Positions 1-10,689 of a stretch of DNA of 64,000 bases are shown here, one piece after another. The DNA is taken from assembly GCA_963995525.1 (NCBI GenBank), contig OZ023206.1:50543213-50607212 (forward strand), given 5' to 3'. Position numbers and translations under genes: made by a program. Source of the stretch: Escarpia spicata (Eukaryota; Annelida; Polychaeta; Sabellida; Siboglinidae). The notes beneath the pieces were generated by a model. The model had not been told where the DNA came from. It saw nothing but the letters and a program-made list of their open reading frames with translations, and made no database searches. How positions within the stretch are numbered: the stretch's first letter is position 1; every line of letters begins with the position of its first letter.

Positions 1-1795
1 TGCTGGTTAATTGAAGTTCATCCACTTTCAATTTAGAGACGAGGGTGGATTTTGTCCCAATCCTCAGACATCCGCATTCATCAATTATTGATGCAGGGAC
101 AGCGCACAGTTCATAGTCAAAAATTGTTTGAAGTTCGACTTGCCGTTGCTGCCCTACCGTGATGAGACGGCGGAATAGTGATGCCATGTCATAGAGCGTC
201 TTATCACCTATGAACACGCCACATTTGATTGATTCCGTGGTTTTGACTTTTCTTTTCAGGGAAGCGTGGAAGCCATCAGGCAATAACGACTTGATGTCTA
301 GAAGCATGCCCTCCCCTATCTTGAAGGCTTCCTGGACGTTGACAGAAACACTCCCCACTTTACCATTAATAATGCTATAGAGGCTTGAACTTATAATTTT
401 GAGAGGATGGGAATGCTTCTCCAACTCTTCGTAAACATGATTCCTCTCATATGTATCGAGTATGCGCCTTTTCTCTCCATCCTCTTTACGCTTCTCCTCC
501 TTCATCTCTTCAGTAGCTAAGTACATGGACTCCATGACAAGTGTGACATGGGCACATATGAAATAGGACTCCACCCAAATGGCGAATTGGTCTGCTGAGA
601 AGGTTAATCCCCTCAAGCCACCTGACATCTTGCCCTTCTTTGTGTATGTCTGCTCTCCAAACTGGTCTGCAGACACATAATTCCATGTACCTGGCTTGTG
701 ACGACAGACATGAGCACCTGCTGAGAGATCCATCTTGGCATCATCTGGCAGCATGTGCTGCATTTCCATCCCGTGCCACGTGAGGTATCTAGCGTATTGC
801 CAGTGGGAAGCAGCGTAGAAATATGGTAGCAATAGCTGGTAGCAGTGCTGCTGCAAGAGATAGTCACATTCACGCTAAGCAAGTTCGAATTGGAGACCAA
901 TGAGCGTAGGTCGTACGAGGCAGTCAACCTTCACTCTACCGGATGGGTGTTCCCGAGCTGTGTCAATGTACTGACTGATATATTCGAATGTTTTTGGACC
1001 ATCTTTGAAGAAGTCATATAGTAACGCTGCTGTCACCATACGAAAGGCACGCATTGATAGCACCCACGCCTTGCCATTCATGATCGATGTCAGGCCATTG
1101 AACGCAGCCCCGACCAGTACATCAAGACTACTGGCTTTCATCAAGTTTCCAATACATCCATTGAGCGACATGAGGGTGTGCATGCCACCGCGTCAGAGAA
1201 TGACTGACTTGAAGTGGTTCCCATGACTAGCCCCTGTGACATGTGTTGCGACGAAGTAAAGTTGCATGTCAGCGGATAGATTCGAAGTCTTCATCCCAAG
1301 GTCTGTGAGAATGTTCTCGAAGTATGACAGCGTTGTGAGAACTGTGTCAGGATGGGATGGTGGTGAATCTATCAGAGGACCAAACATGTAGGTTGTGGCG
1401 TGGCAGGTTTGGGGGAATCTTCCGCTCTCGCCAGGGCAACATTATAACCTCCCCATTCGACAGGGTTTGGATCATGCAGTATCGAGTTCCGCTATTGAGT
1501 GTCCACGAGTTGGGCACATTCTAGACTTGCCTGTAATGCACACACATCATATGGTGAATGATTGGTGGTCCAGACCTACACACTACAGCAGGGGGTTCAC
1601 TTTCTTCGGATCTGTGTGCCGCTCCATCACAACGGACTTACTTCCAAGCCGAAGAGATGCGACGTCAGACTTAGCAAGGCGTGGTATGGTGAGGTTCAGC
1701 ATGCCAAACTTTGCACTGCCACATTCAAGAATACCTGAAGGGTGCTGCTGAAACTCCATTATCACGGCGTGTGTCTCACGGCGACCATTGGGTGT
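1..1795 (-). pseudogene. Decayed copy of a conserved invertebrate protein of unknown function
   Basis: Reading leftwards, one frame runs from about 1387 to the window edge (about 460 codons) and is broken only by TGA at 1193-1195 and TAG at 875-877. Upstream, 1390-1580 continues the protein in another frame, and 1585-1790 supplies a further piece in the first frame. Recognisable blocks are FGPLIDSPPSHPDTVLT, GGMHTLMS, a NGKAW segment, ASHWQYARYLTWHGMEMQHM and VCRHKPGTWNYVSADQFGEQ. From memory these match a family repeated many times in mollusc and cnidarian genomes, with no assigned function; its high copy number suggests a mobile-element origin, which is inference. The piece near 1-860 is fully open and runs off the window, so the C-terminus is not seen. 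No RNA or splice evidence is available. The family call is moderate and the pseudogene call is strong for this copy. Confidence 0.6.
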
Positions 1796-4227
1796 GCACA
1801 CAAGGAAGTCAACATTTTTACATAGTGAACAATGTTTTAAATGTTTCGACTGCGTACATAATAAGACAATTTGGCCGACGACGTACGAAACATTTTCGAA
1901 AAATTGGATACACAAAATTAAAAACGTGCCAGCACAGTTTCCTGCGTCCATGTTGTCGTGGATGGGTTCTCGTTGCCGTAATTGAGATGGCGTTACATCC
2001 TGGTATCCATGGTGTTGCATATAATGGTGTAGAATAGGTACGTATCTGATAGATGTATACAACAAACGTTAATTTCGTTAGGTCTGGGTTAAAAACTTGT
2101 CATTTATACTTCTTTAAAAATAACTTCCCAAATGAATTAGTGCAAATGCAGTATCAAAGAAAACATTTTGCTTTAAGATGTGGTTTCATTGTAAAATATT
2201 TATTTCACTTTTAATTAAGACAAGACAAGTGTGTATCAGTACTGTGTTCTTGCCCATATACTAAAACATAGGTATAGAAACCAAAATCGTGTCTCGGACA
2301 TATTTTCGTTAACAATTGCGACCATTTTGAATTTCGTTCAGGTGTTTATAGTCGGGCATCATTGGAAATGGTTCCATTGAATTCCTCATATGCCAAAACA
2401 TGAGTATAGACACACAAATAATGTTCTTAGCATGCTCCAGTGCAAACATTTGGACACATTTTCTATTTTGACATAGGTTCACGGCGGTCATCTTGGATTT
2501 GCCTGGCTCCCACAAATTGCCCAAGGATGGCGCGTTGCCATCCCGCTGATTTCAGTTGAGGGACCCATAACCTACTTGATTTAGCAAACATACATTACTC
2601 TACCAATCATTTCCGGGTTCCATACTGAACATAATAGGGCGGCAATTCGACTATAGGACGGTACCAAGAAAGTTGATATACTTGAGGACTATAAACGTTG
2701 TGGTACCTGGTATACAGCATGTCGCATGTCACTGAGGGAAAGACCCCCTGTTGTATGTACACCATATCTCCGTCTGTGTTTTGTCGAATAAAATGAGTTA
2801 TGTTTAGGTCTTCAATTTCCCATCCGAAACAGTTAATTGACGTTTAATATGTCGATATTTAAGTTTATAGAAAATCGTCTGATTGATTGTCAAAGGGCGC
2901 CTCGTTTTTAGCATCTTTGTCCCTACTTGGACCAGCATTAGCGTTCTGTTACTTATATAACAACTTATAAATCAGAGCAATTGTCTTTTCCTAAAGTAAA
3001 CCAATCGCGCTTTCGCTCTAAGTACAATTTTTTTTTGGAATGAGCTCCATATACTGTGGAATCATCTACAACTACAATTACCTTCCTGTCTGTCTGTCTG
3101 TCCGTCTGTCTTTCTTTGTTTCCTACCCTCATCGATGTATCATTATACTATTTTACTAACATAAACGTGTTTATGATGATTGAAAGGGGTCAAAATCGGA
3201 CAGACACAGATAACTCGAAAAAAGAGAATGCACATAAACGCCCCATAGGAATTAAATTATAGTTTTTTTTGTATTGCTGGATTGGAAATTCGCACCTGTT
3301 TTGTAGCAGCACAGCTGTAAACATTGCCAAGTGATAAGCCAGCAAATTGTGTTTTATCGTAGTCTGCGGTTTTGTTATTACCCAAGCCGGTGACTGTGGT
3401 TTTGCAGTATATCAACATCGCAAGTTTCTAGTGTTTGGTTTTATAGTTTTCTGAAAGCCAAAGATTACTCTACCAACGCGCGGTAAACACGTAATTCGTA
3501 GACAACGTACGTTACGCATAGTGTGTAAAAGTGTGTCAACAAATGAGTCGTATTATTATTTAGTATTTTTAGTATTATTAATATTTAATATCTCCAAAGT
3601 AATATGCGGGTTAGTTCACCATATGTTCGGTAAACGTATTTTCCAAATACTCATATAAGCGGCATTTAACAAAGGGAAATATAGCATATATATAACATGC
3701 ATTACATTATTATAATTATTTATGTGTGTACACTGACTATAGGAAGCATCTAGTTTTAAGCATATGACTTTGGCACTGCTTTGGTGATAACTAACATAGG
3801 TTTCTTTCAAAATACCACTTGCATTTAAAACAAATTATCATTCCAAATTTTTTGTTAATTACAATAAACAGCCGCACATGTTAGAATACAAGTAGAGGCC
3901 TACTAAAATTAGGTTACATATGTACGGAAACGTTGTGTGGATGCGTTACGCAACAACAAATATATAGTGCTTGTGGAAAGTGTAATGATTCGAATCATAC
4001 CTGTACAGGAATCGGATAGAAGAATCGTAGAAGTGACATTCTGCATACCGTGTCCATATATATATGGAATCTTAGCATAATGCGGGCGCGCTATCTGTGG
4101 AAAGTACCGAATCTATCTGTAGCAGTAGTGATAAATGGTCGGTATTTCGTTCATCTTGCATTCCTGTGTCTTTGGGAAGATATACTAAAGGCCATTGGTT
4201 TCTTCTACCGAGCGCTTATGCCAAGGG
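1796..4227. other. Non-coding, AT-rich interval
   Basis: I see no convincing exon on either strand. The short open frames have no recognisable motif. The only clear structure is a small tetranucleotide tract near 3090. Confidence 0.5.
3084..3112. repeat. (CTGT)n microsatellite
   Basis: About seven CTGT units with one interrupted unit (CCGT). Confidence 0.85.
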
Positions 4228-6155
4228 AAATATAATGTGCTATACAAAGGTATTATGTGTAACATATTGCTGACTCTTCATCTGTGGCACAGGCCGATAC
4301 TGCCCCAAAGTAGGACATGTGCTATGTATTATGTGTAACATATTGCTGACTCTTCATCTGTGGCACGAGCCGATACTGCCCCAAAGTAGGATATGTGCTA
4401 TGTATTGTGTGTAACATATTGCTGACTCTTCATCTGTGGCACAGGCCGATACTGTCCCAAAGTAGGACATGTGCTATGTATTATGTGTAACATATTGCTG
4501 ACTCTTCATCTGTGGCACGAGCCGATACTGCCCCAAAGTAGGACATGTGCTATGTATTGTGTGTAACATATTGCTGACTCTTCATCTGTGGCACGAGCCG
4601 ATACTGCCCCAAAGTAGGATATGTGCTATGTATTGTGTGTAACATATTGCTGACTCTTCATCTGTGGCACAGGCCGATACTGCTCCAAAGTAGGACTAGT
4701 GCTATGTATTATGTGTAACATATTGCTGACTCTTCATTTGTGGCACAGGCCGATACTGCCCCAAAGTAGGACATGTGCTATGTATTATGTGTAACATATT
4801 GCTGACTCTTCATCTGTGGCACAATCCGATACTGCCCCAAAGTAGGACATGTGCTATGTATTATGTGTAACATATTGCTGACTCTTCATCTGTGGCACAA
4901 TCCGACACTGCCCCAAATTAGGAAATGTGCTATGTATTATGTGTAACATATTGCTGACTCTTCATCTGTGGTACTATCCGACACTGCCCCAAAGTAGGAC
5001 ATGTGCTATGCATTATGTGTAACATATTGCTGACTCTTCATCTGTGGCACAATCCGATACTGCCCCAAAGTAGGACATATGCTATGTATTATGTGTAACA
5101 TATTGCTGACTCTTCATCTGTGGCACAGGCCGATACTGCCCCAAAGTAGAACATGTGCTGTGTATTATGTTTAACGTTTTGCTGACTCTTCTTCTGTGGC
5201 ACAATCCGATACTGCCCCAAAGTAGGACATGTGCTATGTATTATGTGTAACATATTGCTGACTCTTCGTCTGTGGCACAATCCGACACTGCCCCAAAGTA
5301 GGACATGTGCTATGAATTATGTGTAACATATTGCTGACTCTTCATCTGTGGCACAATCCGACACTGCCCCAAAGTAGGAAATGTGCTATGTATTCTGTGT
5401 AACATATTGCTGACTCTTCATCTGTGGCACTATCCGACACTGCCCCAAAGTAGGACATGTGCTATGTATTATGTGTAACATATTGCTGACTCTTCATCTG
5501 TGGCACAATCCGATACTGCCCCAAAGTAGGACATGTGCTATGTATTATGTGTAACATATTGCTGACTCTTCATCTGTGGCACAGGCCGATACTGCCCCAA
5601 AGTAGGACATGTGCTGCGTATTATGTGTAACGTATTGCTGGCTCTTCTTCTGTGGCACAATCCGATAATGCCCCAAAGTAGGACATGTGCTGTGTATTAT
5701 GTGTAACATATTGCTGACTCTTCATCTGTGGCACAATCCGATACTGCCCCAAAGTAGGACATGTGCTATGTATTATGTGTAACATATTGCTGACTCTTCA
5801 TATGTGGCACAATCCGATACTGCCCCAAAGTAGGACATGTGCTATGTATTATGTGTAACATATTGCTGACTCTTCATATGTGGCACAATCCGATACTGCC
5901 CCAAAGTAGGACATGTGCTATGTATTATGTGTAACATATTGCTAACGCTTCATCTGTGGCACAATCCGACACTGCCCCAAAGTAGGACATGTGCTATGTA
6001 TTATGTGTAACATATTGCCGACTCTTCATCTGTGGCACAATCCGACACTGCCCCAAAGTAGGATATGTGCTATGTATTACGTGTAACATATTGCTGACTT
6101 TTCATATGTAACACAGGCCGATACTGCCCCAAAGTAGGACATGTGCTATGCATTA
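4228..6155. repeat. 76-bp satellite, 25 tandem copies
   Basis: The word AACATATTGCTGACTCTTC recurs every 76 bp from 4261 to 6085, giving 25 units. Each unit holds TGTGGCAC, a variable dinucleotide, CCGATACTGCCCCAAAGTAGG and ATGTGCTATGTATTATGTGT. Variants at the CAC(AG/GA/AA/TA)TCC/GCC position, T/C at CCGA(T/C)ACTG and GGACAT/GGAAAT mark subtypes. Units 9-13 repeat as units 15-19, a six-unit (456-bp) higher-order block. There are no spacers, and no open frame crosses several units, so it is neither a CRISPR array nor coding. Confidence 0.97.
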
Positions 6156-7340
6156 AGAAAGAATATGCATTATCCACTTGGTAAATACTTTCGTAAAAGG
6201 TCATATTTAAAGTCGATCAAACGGTCAAACTCCTATAGAATATGTAATGACCTGAGCGAATGTGGTACTGCAGTGGCATGGTAGGATAGGAGGGGAGCGT
6301 TTTTTGGAGCTACTACCCAATAAGGACTTTCCCACTGCGTTCCCACGTCCGCGTCTTAAATTGTCAAGAGGGACTGACATTGCCTGGCGTCCAGTCGGGT
6401 CTTACGTAATTAGGAACCGTTTCGTTAGAGATAGCCCTCAATACATGCGTTCAAATCGAAAAAAAGCATTGAATCTTTAACAAGGCGGAACTGAAACACA
6501 ACGACCATACAAAAACTACAACCACACATAATTCATAACTAATAGCAAATATAGCGATGTCGATTTAGTTAATAATACGTTTTTAACAAAGTAAACTCTC
6601 ATGTCACAGAGTTATGATTTCAATTACCATAACGCTGTAACCATGATCGCATCAACATGCCACGATACGATATTTGTTTAATAATCTACGAATCTCCGTG
6701 AAAAAGTTAATCAAGTTGGAGGAAATTAAATAACAACATTTTCTTAGTTCACAAGTACAAATTTTCCATTCACAATTGACGTCATCAATAATTGACCATG
6801 CGGAGAAAAACAACTGTGTAATCGACTGTGACAGTGCCAGAGTGGTGGACAGAGAAAGAGTCACGTGTAGGACAGCCTGCTCGCCATACCATCTGGCGAG
6901 CAGAGGAAGAACAATACCTAATGAAGGCAGCCGAACGCGGTTTAAACGTCGATTGTGAGTCGACATTTTTTAAAAGTATGTTGTTATTTGACGTACGAAT
7001 CTGTCTGGGAAAACGTACTATATATAATAGTGTTACTCAGTTGGCAAGAACGGCAATTACTGTTTATATCGCTAACCATTGTTCAAAGACACAACTGGCA
7101 ATGACACCCCGACTTAGCTTCTCTCAAGTTGTTTTTACATCGGCGAGCAAACCAATCCGAGCAACGTTGTTTGCTCGGCATCAAACGAAACAAAGGGCAT
7201 CGGGGATCAGATTGTGTACAATCTGGTGACACTCGCAACTGCAAGATCAAGGTGATCGCAGGAAAATCGTTGCTCAACATAGTAGTTAAACACACCCGCA
7301 TGTCCACCAACACGTCACCAGAATCCTGCATTATCCACTG
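6156..7340. other. No gene recognised
   Basis: Several overlapping short frames exist on both strands, none with a motif I know. Part of 6770-7340 is less AT-rich than its surroundings and could hold an exon, but nothing decides a frame. Confidence 0.4.
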
Positions 7341-7342
7341 AA

Positions 7343-7706
7343 CTATGCAGATTCCGCCCCTTTGTTCGGCATGATCTTCCACGTCATCTTCCCCACGGCG
7401 GAGACACTTCGATACTCACAGGCCGCTAACCGAACGTCATACACAGTCGTCTTTACCGACGCCGATCCCGGAGAACGTCTTAAAGATGAGCTTGCCGGCT
7501 GTAGTGTAGACAACAACAGGACCGTTATGACGATAACGAGAACAACGAACTGTATGTCGCTGAAGAGCCAGCGTAGCAAGGACACATCAGACGACGTCGC
7601 GTCCGCTAAGCTCGTCCGGGTGGTTTCGATCGAGTCTTTCAGAGAAGAAATTACATCGTGGTCCGGTTGGTGGCACTTTCTATCGTAACGTTCAGACCGA
7701 AAATGA
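7343..7706 (-). other. Open frame with one predicted membrane segment; possible exon
   Basis: On the minus strand an open frame of about 120 codons ends at 7343. It contains a hydrophobic run (FVVLVIVITVLLLSTL) preceded by Arg/Trp and followed by a Ser/Arg-rich stretch, which is the layout of a type II signal anchor. No ATG lies just before the hydrophobic run, and the plus strand has an equally long open frame over the same bases. Coding status is therefore unproven, and the frame could be chance in a GC-richer patch. Confidence 0.15.
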
Positions 7707-7884
7707 CGTCATAGATGTGCGACGTCTTGCTCGACGTAACGTCCGGCTGCAGCGCATATCCAGCGCCACCAGATGCGAAGTCGGGATACATAGTATTTCC
7801 GTCGCTTGTGAGCCGCTGATTGCCTGTAGTGAACACAACGGCATCCCGCTCAAACACCGCACTGTCTTTCGCGAGAGCCGCCAA
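7651..7884 (-). other. Possible glycosyltransferase-31-like fragment
   Basis: The minus-strand frame contains YPDFASGGAGYAL about halfway along. Fringe-, C1GALT1- and B3GLCT-type glycosyltransferases (GT31) have a similar PxFxSGGAGYxLS block in the catalytic domain. Only about a dozen residues match, no DxD motif is visible nearby, and the frame ends at a TAA 35 codons later. A chance match is quite possible. Confidence 0.15.
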
Positions 7885-8875
7885 GGGGCCACCTAGGCCT
7901 ACATTTTCTCAGCTTCCAGTGTTCACACTGTGCCCGTGATGTCATTAGTCCACACTAACGCAAACGTGTGAGCCAAGTCATACTCTAAATCCTCAAGCGA
8001 CTTTTATCGTCCAAAGTTATGTCATCATTGTATCATAGCGCATCGAGGTGATCCGATATTGTTGCTGTACGATATTCTCATGTGCAAATTATGATAATGG
8101 CAGATGTCAATATTGTCAAATATTTTCTAAATTAATCGAACCCTCTAATCCTGTAAGAGCCACTCTTCCCCACATCACTTCCGCGCACAATACCAGCGGC
8201 AATGCAATAAGGATGTTTACCTTGTCGGGGAGCAGGGACCACGCCACGGTTTATTTCTGTAACGACAGCGTTAGCGAGCGCCAAACGTGTGTTTACTTCG
8301 TATCGCCTACTGCACTGATCGCGTTGCGGCTGCATAGTCCCAACGTCCGTCAGTGGCTCCGGTTTCCTGGTGCACACCGGTTTCCTGGTGCACACATATG
8401 GGGGTCAGGACACTGTTAACTTCCTGCTTGGTTACATACGAAAAAAAGTGCAGTATATTTTTGAGAAATGATTTTTTACAATGTTCACTTGCTTTGACAT
8501 AACTGCATTTGAGTAGTCAGATTTCTAGATGTGATTGTAGAAGCTGTTGACAGTAAAATGGTGTCTTTTTAGTTAATTTTACTAAACGGAAGGGTATCTG
8601 GCAGCAATTTGGCTAGTTGACACTTTAGCCGGATTACTGCCATCCATTTGTAAATATTGACGGGTGTCATACATACAGGCATTTTGCAAGACCTAGAGAT
8701 ATTAGATTTTGACTAAACTTGACCAGCATGTCAATGAGATGACAATAACAGCAGGTGAGCAGCTATAATTACACAAAACATTAACATGGTCGCCAATGAG
8801 AAAACTGACAGTGTACTGACCCTATATAATCGGTCAGTGCGTCTAATGGCAGGATGTGTGGGTGAATGCGTGTAC
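7885..8875. other. No gene recognised; one 18-bp duplication
   Basis: The 18-bp word CGGTTTCCTGGTGCACAC is present twice back to back at 8360-8377 and 8378-8395. Nothing else structured is visible. Confidence 0.5.
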
Positions 8876-9681
8876 GTGCGTGTGCTGTCCTGTGTGTGCT
8901 CGTGTGCTTGTTTACGTGTTTGCGTGTTTGCGTGTTTGCGTGTTTGCGTGTTTGCGTGTTTGCGTGTTTGCGTGTTTGCGTGTTTGCGTGTTTGCGTGTT
9001 TGCGTGTTTGAGTGTTTGCGTGTTTGCTTGTCTGCTTGTCTGCTTGTCTGTGCGTGTGTGCGTGTGTGCGTGTGTGCGTGTGTGCGTGTGTGCGTGTGTG
9101 CGTGTGTGCGTGTGTGCGTGTGTGCGTGTGTGCGTGTGTGCGTGTGTGCGTGTGTGCGTGTGTGCGTGTGTGCGTGTGTGCGTGTGTGCGCGTGTGCGCG
9201 TGTGTGCGTGTGTGCGTGTGTGCGTGTGTGCGTGTGTGCGTGTGTGCGTGGGTGCGTGTGCGTGGGTGCGTGTGTGCGTGTGTGCGTGTGGCGTGTGGCG
9301 TGTGGCGTGTGGCGTGTGTGCGTGTGTGCGTGTGTGCGTGTGTGCGTGTGTGCGTGTGTGCGTGTGTGCGTGTGTGCGTGTGTGCGTGTGTGCGTGTGTG
9401 CATGTGTGCGTGTGTGCGTGTGGCGTGTGGCGTGTGGCGTGTGGCGTGTGTGCGTGTGTGCGTGTGTGCGTGTTTGCGTGTGCGCGTGTGCGCGTGTGCG
9501 CGTGTGCGCGTGTGCGCGTGTGCGCGTGTGCGCGTGTGCGCGTGTGCGCGTGTGCGCGTGTGCGCGTGTGCGCGTGTGCGCGTGTGCGCGTGTGCGTGTG
9601 TGTGTACGTATTTGCCTGTGTGCCTGTGTGTGCGTATGTAATGGCGTATTTGTGTGTATTTGTGTACGTATGTACATATAT

Positions 9682-9780
<99 letters not shown>

Positions 9781-9795
9781 TGTGCGTGTGCGTGA
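8876..9795. repeat. Compound G/T/C microsatellite, about 900 bp, alternating purine-pyrimidine
   Basis: Sub-blocks follow one another on the plus strand: (TGCGTGTT)n at about 8915-9025, (TGTGTGCG)n at about 9050-9285, four GTGTGGC units near 9287-9316, (TGTGTGCG)n again, GTGTGGC units again near 9418-9446, (TGTGCGCG)n at about 9476-9595, then (TG)n at about 9685-9776. The plus strand has almost no A. Frames of 160-340 codons on both strands (HTHTRTHA or VCVCACVR repeats) are artefacts of the repeat. Confidence 0.97.
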
Positions 9796-10689
9796 GCAGA
9801 ACTAGGCAAATTCGGAAATATACCAGCGGTCCTTCGGTTTTTTAAGAAGAAGAAACAGGCATTCGTGTATTGCTCCTCATAACATGCACCGCTGGTGCAG
9901 ATCTTTGCCTGTTACGAGGTGTTAATTACCATAACCTCTGCTGTCAACACACATTTGCAGTTACCAAAGTTGTTTGGTAACTGCTATAAGTACGATACTA
10001 TGCCACTATCTGAGGACGTGGAACGTTGTTTCTCCAGCGTCAATGAAACCCCATTCAACTGAGCAGCTGTTTTCAATATTTGCAATTATTTAATTGTTAA
10101 ATTTTTTAACTTAACGTTTTCTCCAATTATGTTCCAACGTAAGGATGAACAAATAAAAAAAAATGAAGTAATTAAGTTGTTTACACTTAAATATACATCT
10201 TTACAGAGCCCATACAATAGACACGTGCTTGAATCTTGCATTTTTTTTAAATATTATTTGGAATACCTGTAGTTGGTATTCTGGAGGAAAATGTTCGTGA
10301 AGTGGCTAAACGTATTACTTAGACTAATGTTTCCACAATAAAAGACGTGACGATATATTCATATATCCGTAACAACTAAGGTCAGCCACCCATGATGCAA
10401 CGCACCAAAGGCAGCACTCATTGCCGTTGTATTACTTTTAATTTGTGACACGTCCTTGGGAATGGCTGGACTTTGAACTTTTCCAAGTAAATAATTCATC
10501 GCCAACTGATACATTAGATGGATGCGAATGCACAACGAAAGAAGCGAAAATCCTCGCTTGCTTACCTTTGCGTCCAGGTATGTATATATTTATCTACATT
10601 CATTCAGTTGTTGTTCATCAATCTGTATTCTGTTGTTGTATTTGCTGTTGATCCTGTGTACTTCATTTTTCTTTTTATTTCTTTTTAGG
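9796..10689. other. No gene recognised
   Basis: AT-rich, no supported exon. The right end probably holds highly decayed 3' sequence of the neighbouring LINE. Confidence 0.4.

Noticed and set aside
4228..6155. CRISPR-like regular spacing
   Set aside because: The units are contiguous with no unique spacers and the DNA is eukaryotic; it is a satellite.
8781..9809. Open frames of up to 342 codons rich in His/Thr/Arg (minus) or Val/Cys (plus)
   Set aside because: They are translations of the G/T/C microsatellite, open in several frames at once, with no non-repetitive coding support.
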